Part shown: positions 25,169 to 33,671 of the stretch, in pieces
Numbering within the stretch: the first letter of the stretch is position 1
Layout: each line of letters starts with the position of its first letter
Source: Corynebacterium rhinophilum
Lineage (GTDB): Bacteria; Actinomycetota; Actinomycetes; Mycobacteriales; Mycobacteriaceae
DNA: 64,000 bases
Direction: 5' to 3'
Assembly (NCBI RefSeq): GCF_030227225.1
Contig: NZ_JASPHQ010000012.1
Location: 16,463-80,462, forward strand
The notes under the pieces: generated by a model
The model's input: only the letters and a program-made list of their open reading frames with translations
Databases searched by the model: none
Told to the model about the DNA's origin: nothing
Program-made: the position numbers and the translations under genes

Positions 25169-26953
25169 ATGTACGTTATCGCGACCGCCGGCCACGTGGA
25201 TCACGGCAAATCCAGCCTGGTGCGCGCCTTAACGGATATGGATCCGGATAGGTGGGCCGAAGAAAAGCGCCGCGGGCTCACTATTGACCTGGGCTTTGTG
25301 TGGATGGCGCTGCCCTCTGGTGCGGACGTGGCGTTTGTCGATGTCCCCGGCCACGAAAAGTTCTTTGGCAATATGCTGGCCGGGGTGGGCCCGGCCTCCG
25401 TGGTGCTCTTCGTGGTTGCCGCGGACGAGGGCTGGCAGGCCCAATCCACCGACCACCGCGATGCGCTGCACGCGCTGGGCATCGAGCACGGGATTATCGC
25501 CCTGACCCGCAGCGACCGCGCCGATGATAAGCGCCGTGCGGAGGTCACCGCCCAGGTGCGCACGCAGTTTTCTGCCACCCCGCTTGCCGATGCCCCCATC
25601 ATCCCCGTCTCCTCCCACACCGGCGAGGGCCTGGCGGAGCTGGGCGGGGCGCTCGATGAATTGGTGGACCGCGTGCCCGCACCCGCGATAGATGCCCCGG
25701 TGCGGCTGTGGATCGATCGGGCCTTTAGCGTCAAGGGCGCGGGAACCGTGGTGACCGGGACGCTGAGCGCCGGTACGCTGCGCACCGGCGATGCCCTGGT
25801 GCTTTCCACCGCAGAGGGGGACAAGCGCGTGGAGATCCGTGGTCTGCACAGCGAAAATACCGCGCAGGAATCCTTGGGCCCCGTCACCCGCGCCGCGGTC
25901 AACCTGCGCGGGGGCGATGCCGCCGATATCCACCGCGGTGACCTGCTGCTTACCCCAGGTGCGTGGCGCGCTATCGATACCGTAGACGTCCACCGCACCT
26001 TTGGCACCGCACTTGATGAATTGCCCGATAACCTCGTGGTCCACTGCGGGACCGCGGGGGTAGAAGCGCACTTGCGGCCGCTGTCAGCGGATTTCGCCCG
26101 CCTGCGCCTATCGCGCGCTATGCCGCTGATCATCCTGGATCGCCTTGTCGTCCGCAGCCCCGGTGGCCGCCATGTCAGCGCCGGCGTGGAGGTCATCGAC
26201 GTGCGCCCGCCGGAGCTATATCGCCGCGGTGCCGCCCGCAAGCGTGCCGAGGCATTGGCGGAGCACACCTCCTTCCGCAATCCTTCCTCCTACCTGCAGC
26301 GTGTGGGCTATGCCCGGCGCGCGGACCTGGAACTCGATGGTTATGACACCGATGCCACGCCGTCGGGCATCATTAACTTTCAACAGTGGTGGATTGCCGC
26401 CCGCCAGGTAACGCGCTGGAAAGAAGCGCTGACTACCGCGCTGCAGGAGCACGCCGCGGCCAATCCGCTCGCACCGGGCATGCCGCGCAAGGCGGCACTC
26501 GATGCCTTGGGCCTTAAGGAAGAGGGGCTGCTGCGCCTAGCGGTGGCCGCTGCCCACGCGGAAGAATCCGAAGGCCTTATCCGCCTGCCGGGCCATACCG
26601 TGGATCTCGGCGCCGCCGAGCCTGGCGTGGCCGAATTAGAGCGCATGTTAGAAAAGGAGCCCTTCGCCGCACCGGAGGTGCACGAGCTTAAAGAGCTGGG
26701 ACTGAGCGAGAAAGAACTGGCCGCAGCCGAGCGCGCCGAGCGCCTATTACGCCTGAAAGACGGGATCATCCTCTTACCGGACGCGCCGGGCAAGGCACGG
26801 GAGCACCTCTCACAACTCGAGCAGCCCTTTACCCTGTCCGCCGCCCGCCAAGCGCTAGGGACCACCCGCCGGGTGGCCATCCCGCTGCTGGAATACCTCG
26901 ATGCCCACGGCATTACCCGCCGCGGCGCGGGCGGCAAGCGCACGCTGCGCTAA
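25169..26953 (+). CDS. selB: Selenocysteine-specific translation elongation factor
   Basis: 594 residues, normal for SelB. The EF-Tu-like GTPase domain has GHVDHGKSSLVRALT, the DVPGHEKFFGNML G3 motif and a G4 variant (LTRSDRA in place of NKxD). Domain II/III carries FSVKGAGTVVTGTL. The C-terminal ~220 residues are the winged-helix repeats that bind the SECIS hairpin, ending in the typical VAIPLLEYLDAHGITRR. SelB carries Sec-tRNA(Sec) to ribosomes paused at UGA on a SECIS-bearing mRNA. It is adjacent to selA with no gap; the next gene is convergent, 16 bp away. Confidence 0.96.
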   Translation: MYVIATAGHVDHGKSSLVRALTDMDPDRWAEEKRRGLTIDLGFVWMALPSGADVAFVDVPGHEKFFGNMLAGVGPASVVLFVVAADEGWQAQSTDHRDALHALGIEHGIIALTRSDRADDKRRAEVTAQVRTQFSATPLADAPIIPVSSHTGEGLAELGGALDELVDRVPAPAIDAPVRLWIDRAFSVKGAGTVVTGTLSAGTLRTGDALVLSTAEGDKRVEIRGLHSENTAQESLGPVTRAAVNLRGGDAADIHRGDLLLTPGAWRAIDTVDVHRTFGTALDELPDNLVVHCGTAGVEAHLRPLSADFARLRLSRAMPLIILDRLVVRSPGGRHVSAGVEVIDVRPPELYRRGAARKRAEALAEHTSFRNPSSYLQRVGYARRADLELDGYDTDATPSGIINFQQWWIAARQVTRWKEALTTALQEHAAANPLAPGMPRKAALDALGLKEEGLLRLAVAAAHAEESEGLIRLPGHTVDLGAAEPGVAELERMLEKEPFAAPEVHELKELGLSEKELAAAERAERLLRLKDGIILLPDAPGKAREHLSQLEQPFTLSAARQALGTTRRVAIPLLEYLDAHGITRRGAGGKRTLR

Positions 26954-26968
26954 GCAAGTGCGACCGAC

Positions 26969-28189
26969 CTATTTGCGGTGATTTCCGCCGCGCGGGCGGG
27001 ACTGTTCGCGCGCCACGCGCCGGGCGCGCACGCGGGCGGATTCGGAAGAAAAGCGGCCCGGTTCCTCCGCGACGGGAAGCGCGCGCCAGCTCAGGTTCTG
27101 TGAGCCCGGCATGGACGAGACCAAGTCGGCCAAGCCACTGCTAGCGGGTGGTGCTGCGGCCTCATCGTTGTCGCGAGCACGAGGCGCCGGCGGGGTGGGA
27201 GATGCCTTTTCTTCTTTGTCTATGCCTACCGTGGCGCCGTCCTCTGGGGCAGCACTGTCCTCTGCGGCAGCGCCGTTCTCCGAGGTAGCGCTGGGCGTCG
27301 CGGGCGGGGCTTCTGCAGAACCTGTGGTTGCCGTGGCCGCGTCGGTATTGGGACTGACCGGGCGCCGCGTGCCTGTGGGAAGATCGCCGGCGATGTCAGC
27401 GGACTCCAGCGCGAACTCCCACTCCTCGGGCGGAGCTGGGGTGGCCCGGTGGGACGTAGTGGCACCAGGAAGCGCGGTGCGGCCAGACGGCACCCGCAGG
27501 GGTGGCACCGCCGGGGAGAATAATTCGCTATCTGGGGAATCCGCTGCGGGGATATCGACCGCGATCATCCCACCGGCGCTATACGCACGGGCGGCCATCG
27601 TGGTACCGGCTTCTTGCGCCGCCGCATACGCGGTGCGCAGGCCAGGCAACTGGCTCAACGCGCCGCACGGGCCGAGCACAGTATCGCCGCAGGCGGCCAC
27701 GACGGCATCATCGATGACTTTGAGTGTGACAAAGAACTGCTGCGTTTCAAAGTGAGATAGCTGCGACTCGGTCAGGTCGCCCGCCGCAGTATCAACGACT
27801 GCACCGTGGCCGCCGGCGAGCAACGCCGATTCGGCCGGCTGGTCATTGACCGGCACCATCCACGGCCACAGCCCGAGGGAGACGGCAACCTCGAGTTCGC
27901 CCTCAACAATGCCGACCGTGGCTACTGTCTGCGGGGTGGCTTGCGATGCCTTCAACCGGTGCAGGTCCGGGTATTCGGCTGCCTCTACCTCATCGAGAAA
28001 CCCGATGAAGCCAAACTCCGAACGCACCCGCCAGCCGTTGGAGTAGGTATCGGGCTCTAGAGAGACATCGATAAGCGCGGGCTGACTACCCATACCAGGG
28101 ATGCTGAGCACCGTGCCGGAGATAACATGTTCCAATATAGCGACGTGTTCAACACCGAAGTAGCTGGTAGCAAGCGGGTAAGGCACCAT
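26969..28189 (-). CDS. Hypothetical protein with disordered, basic C-terminus
   Basis: 406 residues if started at MVPYPLATSYFGVEH (28189); an ATG nine codons upstream (28216) is possible. The first ~215 residues are folded and appear to hold two related halves: FGFIGFLDEVEAAEYPDLHRL...VEGELEVAVSL, and VAACGDTVLGPCGALSQLPGLR...GGMIAVDIP. From about residue 220 the chain is Pro/Ala/Glu-rich and probably disordered. It ends in a strongly basic tail (ESARVRARRVAREQSRPRGG). No signal peptide. I do not recognise a family; a basic tail hints at nucleic-acid binding. It converges on selB. Confidence 0.65.
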   Translation of the reverse strand: MVPYPLATSYFGVEHVAILEHVISGTVLSIPGMGSQPALIDVSLEPDTYSNGWRVRSEFGFIGFLDEVEAAEYPDLHRLKASQATPQTVATVGIVEGELEVAVSLGLWPWMVPVNDQPAESALLAGGHGAVVDTAAGDLTESQLSHFETQQFFVTLKVIDDAVVAACGDTVLGPCGALSQLPGLRTAYAAAQEAGTTMAARAYSAGGMIAVDIPAADSPDSELFSPAVPPLRVPSGRTALPGATTSHRATPAPPEEWEFALESADIAGDLPTGTRRPVSPNTDAATATTGSAEAPPATPSATSENGAAAEDSAAPEDGATVGIDKEEKASPTPPAPRARDNDEAAAPPASSGLADLVSSMPGSQNLSWRALPVAEEPGRFSSESARVRARRVAREQSRPRGGNHRK

Positions 28190-28354
28190 AGGAAGACAGT
28201 AACTCCAAAGCTTCAAAGCGGGGCGTAACGTACGGGTTTCATTTTACGCATGTGGGGGTAAAACATTGCTTAGCCGGTGGTTTTCGGCATTGTTCGTTAA
28301 CGTGTTAATAATTCCCACAAGTTGAATAGTGAATAATGAAATAGGAGTAGGGCT

Positions 28355-30358
28355 TTGTCATCTAATTCATCGTCCCGGCCCGATAACGGAACCACCAGTG
28401 GGCTGGAGAACGTTAATAATACGGAAGAAAGTCAAAAGCGCGTGCGCGGCGCACAACGCATACTGCACGACATCATCTACCCGCACAATATTCACCCTGC
28501 CTTGGTTCCTGGCGTGTCCATTGAGGACCAGAAGGTTAAATACAGCGTGGATAAGACCATCCTGGGCGTCGTCGGTGGACTCGTTATCGCCTTCGTAATA
28601 TGGGGCGTGCTCGCTCCCGAACAGGTTTTTAATACCTCCTCCATCGCCCTGGACTGGGTCATGCGCAACCTAGGCTGGATCTTTACTGCACTGGCCACCT
28701 GCCTGATGTTCCTGCTGTTGATCCTCGCCTTTTCCAAATACGGAAAAATCCCACTCGGCGTGGATGGTGAAAAGCCGGAGTTTTCCACGATTAGCTGGGC
28801 CGCCATGCTCTTTGGTGCGGGCATCGGCATCGGGCTTATCTTCTTCGGACCCTACGAACCGCTCACTCATTATCTCTCACCGCGCCCAGGCGCCTATGAA
28901 GCCGCCAGCGATGAAGCGGTGCTCGGCGCGCTCGCCCAATCGGCCATGCACTGGGGCCTTAACGCGTGGGCCATCTACGCCATCGTCGGGCTGTGCGTGG
29001 CCTATGTGTCCTTCCGCCGCGGTCGCGTACCCCTCATGAGCTCCATCTTGATGCCGCTTTTTGGCAACCGCTCCACCGATTCCGCACCGGCGCGCATTAT
29101 CGATGGCCTGGCGATCATCGCCACGCTCTTTGGCACTGCGGCGACTTTGGGAATTGGCGCGCTACAGATCGGCCGCGGAGTGGAAATCGTCAGCGGTTGG
29201 TCTACCACTGGCAATACCGCAGCCTTGGTCATCATTGTCGTGCTGTCCATCGGCACCATCTTTTCCGCCGTGTCTGGTGTAGCTAAGGGCGTGCGGTGGC
29301 TATCCAATATCAACCTGGCATTGGCGCTGGGTATCGCGATCTTCTTCTTCGTCATCGGACCGACTGCTCTCCTGGCCAATATGATGCCCGCGGTCATTAT
29401 TGAGTACCTCGACAACACTCCCGAAATGTTGTCCGCCAACATGGGAGAGGGCGAAGATATGGTCTCCTTCCTGTCCTCATGGACCACGTTCTACTGGGCG
29501 TGGTGGGTATCGTGGTCGCCGTTCGTTGGCGTATTCGTGGCCAAGATTTCCCGCGGGCGCACCATCCGCCAATTCGTCCTTGGCGTGCTGTTTATTCCTT
29601 CCGCTATCATCATCGCAGCATTCACCATCTTGGGCGGCACCACCATTTGGCTGCAGCGCCGCGATGGCGATATCGCTCCCGATGGGACCATTGATTCCAT
29701 GCCGGCGGCCGAAGACATCTTCTTCAACGTCTTGGACCATTTCCCCGGATCCAATTGGATGGCCCCGCTGGTCATCGTCATGCTAGTGGTATTTTTCATC
29801 ACCACCGCGGACTCGGCCTCGCTGGTCAATTCCCAGCTCACCCAGCGCGGCAACCCGCAGCCGAAACCCACTGTCACTGTCTTTTGGGTGCTCTGTATGG
29901 CGGGCATCGCCGTGGTCATTCTCATGTCCGGCGGCAAAAACGCGCTGCAAGGCCTGCAAAACCTCATCACCATTACGGCGCTTCCTTTTGCCGTCATCAT
30001 CGTGCTGATGTGCATTGCCCTCATTAGAGAACTGCGCCATGATCCGGCCTCGATCCGCCACTATTACGAGCACCAGGCCGTCTCCAATGCTGTCATCCAC
30101 GGCGTGCGTGATTACGGCGATAATTTTGCCCTGTCTATCGAGCCCACAACGGGAGATTCCGATTACGCCACCGGCGGCGAGTTTGATTCCACCGCCGCAG
30201 AGGTCACGGAGTGGTACGCGCGCACTGATGAGGAAGGATATGCCATTGGTTATGACTACGAAGCTGGCCGCTACGTGGAAGATGATCCTTCGGTGGCCGA
30301 TGGCGAGTTCGTATCCGGCTCCGGCGAAGACGATGCACAGACCCCGCCTTCCCATTAA
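28355..30358 (+). CDS. BCCT family transporter (betaine/choline/carnitine or ectoine uptake)
   Basis: 667 residues starting at TTG 28355 with TAGGAG upstream. Twelve membrane segments lie between about residues 65 and 560. BCCT hallmarks are FGAGIGIGLIFFGPYEPLTHY, SAMHWGLNAWAIYAIVGL, and the signature WAWWVSWSPFVGVFVAKISRGRTIR with its tryptophan box. These carriers take up quaternary ammonium osmolytes with Na+ or H+. The N-terminus (about 60 residues) and an acidic C-terminal tail of about 100 residues could be osmosensing extensions as in BetP, although this tail is acidic rather than basic. The substrate is not assignable from sequence alone. It stands upstream of the ZIP gene by 35 bp. 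Confidence 0.92.
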   Translation: MSSNSSSRPDNGTTSGLENVNNTEESQKRVRGAQRILHDIIYPHNIHPALVPGVSIEDQKVKYSVDKTILGVVGGLVIAFVIWGVLAPEQVFNTSSIALDWVMRNLGWIFTALATCLMFLLLILAFSKYGKIPLGVDGEKPEFSTISWAAMLFGAGIGIGLIFFGPYEPLTHYLSPRPGAYEAASDEAVLGALAQSAMHWGLNAWAIYAIVGLCVAYVSFRRGRVPLMSSILMPLFGNRSTDSAPARIIDGLAIIATLFGTAATLGIGALQIGRGVEIVSGWSTTGNTAALVIIVVLSIGTIFSAVSGVAKGVRWLSNINLALALGIAIFFFVIGPTALLANMMPAVIIEYLDNTPEMLSANMGEGEDMVSFLSSWTTFYWAWWVSWSPFVGVFVAKISRGRTIRQFVLGVLFIPSAIIIAAFTILGGTTIWLQRRDGDIAPDGTIDSMPAAEDIFFNVLDHFPGSNWMAPLVIVMLVVFFITTADSASLVNSQLTQRGNPQPKPTVTVFWVLCMAGIAVVILMSGGKNALQGLQNLITITALPFAVIIVLMCIALIRELRHDPASIRHYYEHQAVSNAVIHGVRDYGDNFALSIEPTTGDSDYATGGEFDSTAAEVTEWYARTDEEGYAIGYDYEAGRYVEDDPSVADGEFVSGSGEDDAQTPPSH

Positions 30359-30362
30359 GGCT

Positions 30363-30377
30363 TGATAATTATTGTCA
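30363..30377 (+). promoter_or_regulatory. Zur/Fur-type 7-1-7 box upstream of the ZIP transporter
   Basis: TGATAAT-T-ATTGTCA is a 15-bp inverted repeat with a single mismatch, matching the Fur-superfamily 7-1-7 pattern TGATAATnATTATCA. It lies 17 bp before the start codon of a zinc importer, so Zur repression in zinc-replete cells is the likely role. No zur gene is in the window. Confidence 0.6.
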
Positions 30378-30393
30378 GGTACAGTCACAGACT

Positions 30394-31191
30394 ATGACCT
30401 TGTCCACGTTCGCCTTCGCCTTTGGACTGGTCCTGCTCTCGGGCCTGTCCACCTCCATCGGCGGGGCATTGGCGGTGGGAAAGCGCCAGCCAGGGCCCGC
30501 GTTTATGGCCGCGGCCCTGGGGCTTTCGGCGGGTGTGATGCTCTATGTCTCCTTCATGGAAATCCTGCCGGAGGGCATAGCGCAACTTAGCGATGCCCTC
30601 GGCGGCGAAAAACCCGGCACCTGGGCCGCGGTAGGAGCCTTCTTCGCTGGCGTTGCGGTCATCGCGATTATTGACCGGATAGTGCCAGAAGAGATCAACC
30701 CGCACGAACCGGGCACGACGGAAGAAGATGCCCGGCGCGGCAGGTTGATGAAGACGGGCGTATTTACCGCGGTAGCGCTGGGCTTGCACAATTTCCCGGA
30801 GGGCTTTGCCACCTTCTTAGCCGGCCTGGAATCTAAGGAGATTGCTGTTCCGGTGGCAGTGGCGATTGCCATCCATAATATCCCGGAAGGCATCGCCGTC
30901 GCGGTGCCGCTGCGGGAGGCGACCGGCTCGCGCAAGAAGGCCTTTTGGTGGGCTACGCTTTCCGGGCTGGCTGAACCGCTGGGCGCACTCATCGGCTTTG
31001 GTCTGCTCTTACCGGTATTGGGGCCGGCCACCATGGGCATTAGCTTTGCCGCCGTAGCCGGCATCATGGTGTTTATCTCCCTGGATGAGCTGCTTCCCAC
31101 CGCGGAAGAAACTGGTGAACACCACTACGCCATCTACGGCCTTATCGCCGGTATGGCCATTATGGCGGTATCGCTCATGCTGTTTATGTAA
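30394..31191 (+). CDS. zupT: ZIP family metal transporter (ZupT-like zinc importer)
   Basis: 265 residues, eight membrane segments. TM4 carries HNFPEGFATFLAG and TM5 carries IHNIPEGIAVAVPLREATGSRKKAF, the two His-Asn-x-Pro-Glu-Gly motifs that form the binuclear metal site of the ZupT/GufA branch. It imports Zn2+ and possibly other divalent metals. The Zur-like box in front suggests induction under zinc limitation. The stop is one base from the end of the convergent DUF808 gene. Confidence 0.92.
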   Translation: MTLSTFAFAFGLVLLSGLSTSIGGALAVGKRQPGPAFMAAALGLSAGVMLYVSFMEILPEGIAQLSDALGGEKPGTWAAVGAFFAGVAVIAIIDRIVPEEINPHEPGTTEEDARRGRLMKTGVFTAVALGLHNFPEGFATFLAGLESKEIAVPVAVAIAIHNIPEGIAVAVPLREATGSRKKAFWWATLSGLAEPLGALIGFGLLLPVLGPATMGISFAAVAGIMVFISLDELLPTAEETGEHHYAIYGLIAGMAIMAVSLMLFM

Positions 31192-31192
31192 A

Positions 31193-32134
31193 TTAGTGCT
31201 GCGCTGCCGAGGTGGCAGACGGTGAGCCGGTCGAGGCTTTGACGGCCATGACGATGCTGGCGATGACAAGTCCGAGGATGAGCCCGCACACCATGGACAG
31301 GCCGGTGTCGGCCAGCCAGCTCAGCGCGCCATTGTGGATATGTTCAGTGGCAGCCTCGATAAACCCGTGCGGCTGGTCTACTCCGAATTCGTGGAGTCCC
31401 GAGGTGACGATATGTCCGCCTACCCACAACATGGCGGCTGTACCGATGATGCCGATGATGTCCAACACGATGGGCATGCCCTTGACCAAGGTATTGCCTA
31501 GCAGGGAATTGCCATCGCGGCGCCGGGTTAAGGCCAGGCCAATGTCATCCATCTTGACCAGCAATCCCACGGCGCCATAGACGCCCAAGGTCAAGATGAT
31601 ACCGACGGCGATAAGCGCACCGAGGCGCAGCCAGAAGGGTTGATCGATGACCTCATTTAAGGAAATCACCATGATCTCAGCAGACAGGATGAGGTCGGTG
31701 GTAATGGCGGACTTCACCAGGCTATCTTCGGCCTCTGGGCCCTTGTTCTGGACGGTATCGGTGGCCTCGCTAGGGGAGGAGTGGAAGAAGGAGAGGATCT
31801 TTTCCGCGCCTTCGAAGCATAAATAGGTACCGCCGCACATCAAGATGGGCGTGAGCGCCCACGGCGCAATCCAAGACAGGATCATCGCAATCGGCAAAAT
31901 GATGACGAGCTTGTTGATGAGCGAACCCCTGGTGATACGCCAGATCATCGGCAGCTCGCGCTGCGGTTTTATGCCCTCGACGTATTGTGGGGTCACTGCG
32001 GCATCATCGACGACGACGCCGAGAGACTTCATAGATGTCTTGCCGCCTAAGGCGGCCACATCGTCGACGCTGGAGGCGGCGGCGCGGGCTATTAAAACGA
32101 CATCGTCAAGCAGGGCAAAAAGGCCACCGGCCAT
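31193..32134 (-). CDS. DUF808 (YedI-like) inner membrane protein
   Basis: 313 residues. The N-terminus MAGGLFALLDDVVLIARAAASSVDDVAALGGKTSMKSLGVVVDDAAVTPQYV is the DUF808 signature region (seen as several short blocks here), followed by about six hydrophobic segments. The best conserved are SWIAPWALTPILMCGGTYLCFEGAEK and SAITTDLILSAEIMVISL. The family is widespread and without experimentally known function. It follows the DUF402 gene by 3 bp and is likely translated from the same mRNA. Confidence 0.88.
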   Translation of the reverse strand: MAGGLFALLDDVVLIARAAASSVDDVAALGGKTSMKSLGVVVDDAAVTPQYVEGIKPQRELPMIWRITRGSLINKLVIILPIAMILSWIAPWALTPILMCGGTYLCFEGAEKILSFFHSSPSEATDTVQNKGPEAEDSLVKSAITTDLILSAEIMVISLNEVIDQPFWLRLGALIAVGIILTLGVYGAVGLLVKMDDIGLALTRRRDGNSLLGNTLVKGMPIVLDIIGIIGTAAMLWVGGHIVTSGLHEFGVDQPHGFIEAATEHIHNGALSWLADTGLSMVCGLILGLVIASIVMAVKASTGSPSATSAAQH

Positions 32135-32137
32135 GGC

Positions 32138-32674
32138 TTATCCTTCGGGGGCTAAAGTGACGTTTTCTGACCAAGACAAGTCTATGCCGTGGTGGGCAAG
32201 CCAGGCCATTGCGTCGTCGCCGTGGCGGGTAATTCCCTCGACCGCGTTCAGGGTGGTGTCGATGGCGAGTTCGGCGTCCTCGGCGGAAATGAGGCCAGCG
32301 GACGTCGCTGCGGAGAGCTCGTCGATGTCGAGGACAGTGATGGGCTCGCCGGTGGTGGTGACTAAATCGACGTAGAGATCGCGGGTGGTCCACTCATTGC
32401 CTTGGCGCTGGATTTCGGCGACGTCGATATAAAAGTCCTGCTCTACCTCGACGCCGGGGCGGAAGTGGAAGATATTCGCGCGCAGGTTGAGGCTTGGCAG
32501 CAGCCATGATTCGAGGTAGCCAAAACGCGGGTGATCGGCACCGCGTGCCATATACAAGCCAAACTCGGTTTCGGTATAGGTATCGACTTGGCGCAGGTAG
32601 CCCTTGGGATCGGTATTGGTGAAGGCCGCAGTATTAAAGGTCTCCCGCTTGACTGGGTGGAGATCAACGGCCAT
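32138..32674 (-). CDS. DUF402 domain protein
   Basis: 178 residues. The central region holds DUF402: VEVEQDFYIDVAEIQRQGNEW, then TRDLYVDLVTTTGEPITVLDIDEL. The C-terminus corresponds to the alpha-helical end of the domain (LAIDTTLNAVEGITRHGDDAMAWL). Some family members hydrolyse nucleoside diphosphates/triphosphates or associate with RNases; the function here is unknown. Its ATG overlaps the last base of the upstream secreted-protein gene, so the three minus-strand genes form an operon. Confidence 0.82.
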   Translation of the reverse strand: MAVDLHPVKRETFNTAAFTNTDPKGYLRQVDTYTETEFGLYMARGADHPRFGYLESWLLPSLNLRANIFHFRPGVEVEQDFYIDVAEIQRQGNEWTTRDLYVDLVTTTGEPITVLDIDELSAATSAGLISAEDAELAIDTTLNAVEGITRHGDDAMAWLAHHGIDLSWSENVTLAPEG

Positions 32675-33402
32675 TACTTCACCTCTAGGAAGGCGGCGGT
32701 GGGGACGAAATCGCAGCGTGCCTCGGTGGTATTAACGGAACCGGAGAGCAGCGCGATGACTAGGCCCTTGCCTGTGTGGGCCGTGCCAGAAAGCGTTGTG
32801 GGCCCATCCTGGTTGATGCCGTTATTGTGCAGCGGGGTAATGCCGCTTTGCAGGGTATTGATATTAAACCACTGCACGTTCATGCCTCCTTGGTCCGGTG
32901 CTGCCGGTGGGGTGCCCAAGGCGGTAAAGAGGAAGACGGTTTCGCCCTCGCCGGCGCCGGGGGCGGGAATTTCTGTAGGGCCAGGTACCGCGATGCCAGA
33001 GCCGGTGGCGGCGTTGGTGCCGCCGATGCAGTTCGCGGAGACGGTGGGCCAATAAAACTGCCGGAAGTACGGGTTATCGCCCTGCGGCATGGGCACACCG
33101 CCACCACCGTCGCCGGTGCCGGCGAAGAAGTCCAAGGCGGACAAGATCGTATTGCGGGCGTCTTCGGGGATCCACGGCTGCGCAGCAAAGGTGCGCACGC
33201 GGTCCTGGGTTTCAGGGGTAGGGCGGCCGAGCTCATCCAAGGGGCTGGCGGGCATGTGCTGCTGTGCCAGTGAGGAAAGATCTGGGGCGAAGGCCTGTGC
33301 GGGCGCTACCAGGGGAGAGGCGAGGCCAATAAGCGCAGCGGTGGCAGCGGCGATGTAGCCGGTGCGGCCGCTTAGGCGCCAAGAAGTTTGGGCGTGGCTC
33401 AC
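32674..33402 (-). CDS. Secreted protein of unknown function
   Basis: 242 residues with a Sec signal peptide: basic start, hydrophobic core YIAAATAALIGLASPLVAP, and a likely cleavage after AQA near residue 37. The mature part is rich in Pro, Gly and Asn and contains two cysteines (SANCIGGTNAATGSG and EARCDFVPTAAFLEV) that may form one disulfide. No enzyme motif is seen. Corynebacteria carry similar exported proteins beside typA, but I cannot assign a role. It is first in the operon with DUF402 and DUF808, divergent from typA. Confidence 0.75.
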   Translation of the reverse strand: MSHAQTSWRLSGRTGYIAAATAALIGLASPLVAPAQAFAPDLSSLAQQHMPASPLDELGRPTPETQDRVRTFAAQPWIPEDARNTILSALDFFAGTGDGGGGVPMPQGDNPYFRQFYWPTVSANCIGGTNAATGSGIAVPGPTEIPAPGAGEGETVFLFTALGTPPAAPDQGGMNVQWFNINTLQSGITPLHNNGINQDGPTTLSGTAHTGKGLVIALLSGSVNTTEARCDFVPTAAFLEVK

Positions 33403-33671
33403 GGTATCAGGTCCTTATTGTCTCGCGGGGAAAGTAGTATAGCCCCATTGGTCACAGCAGTAACAGTAATAACTCTAGTAACGATAGTTATCCGCTGGGA
33501 AGTGTCAAGTACTAGGTCGTTTCAGGCACGCGAGACGTTACGGGGTGGCATAGGTCGCGTCTTGGCTCCCCAATGCTGCACTATGCCCTGTTAGGGGGTA
33601 TCGTAGGACGTCGTTCAAGAACATTTCTCGCGCACCAGCGCTTGTAGATCCTCCGAAGGAGAACCCAACTA
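33403..33671. promoter_or_regulatory. Divergent intergenic region between the secreted-protein operon and typA
   Basis: 269 bp without a gene. It holds a loosely symmetric AT-rich stretch (ATAACT at about 33470, AGTTAT at about 33487, spaced 11 bp) with AGTAAC repeats, which is a plausible regulator or promoter zone for the minus-strand operon. Near typA, CTCC-GAA-GGAG (about 33652-33662) forms a small hairpin that includes the typA Shine-Dalgarno. Confidence 0.4.

Noticed and set aside
25201-26280. 359-codon open frame opposite selB
   Set aside because: Arg/Ser-rich antisense product without domain features, lying wholly inside an intact selB.
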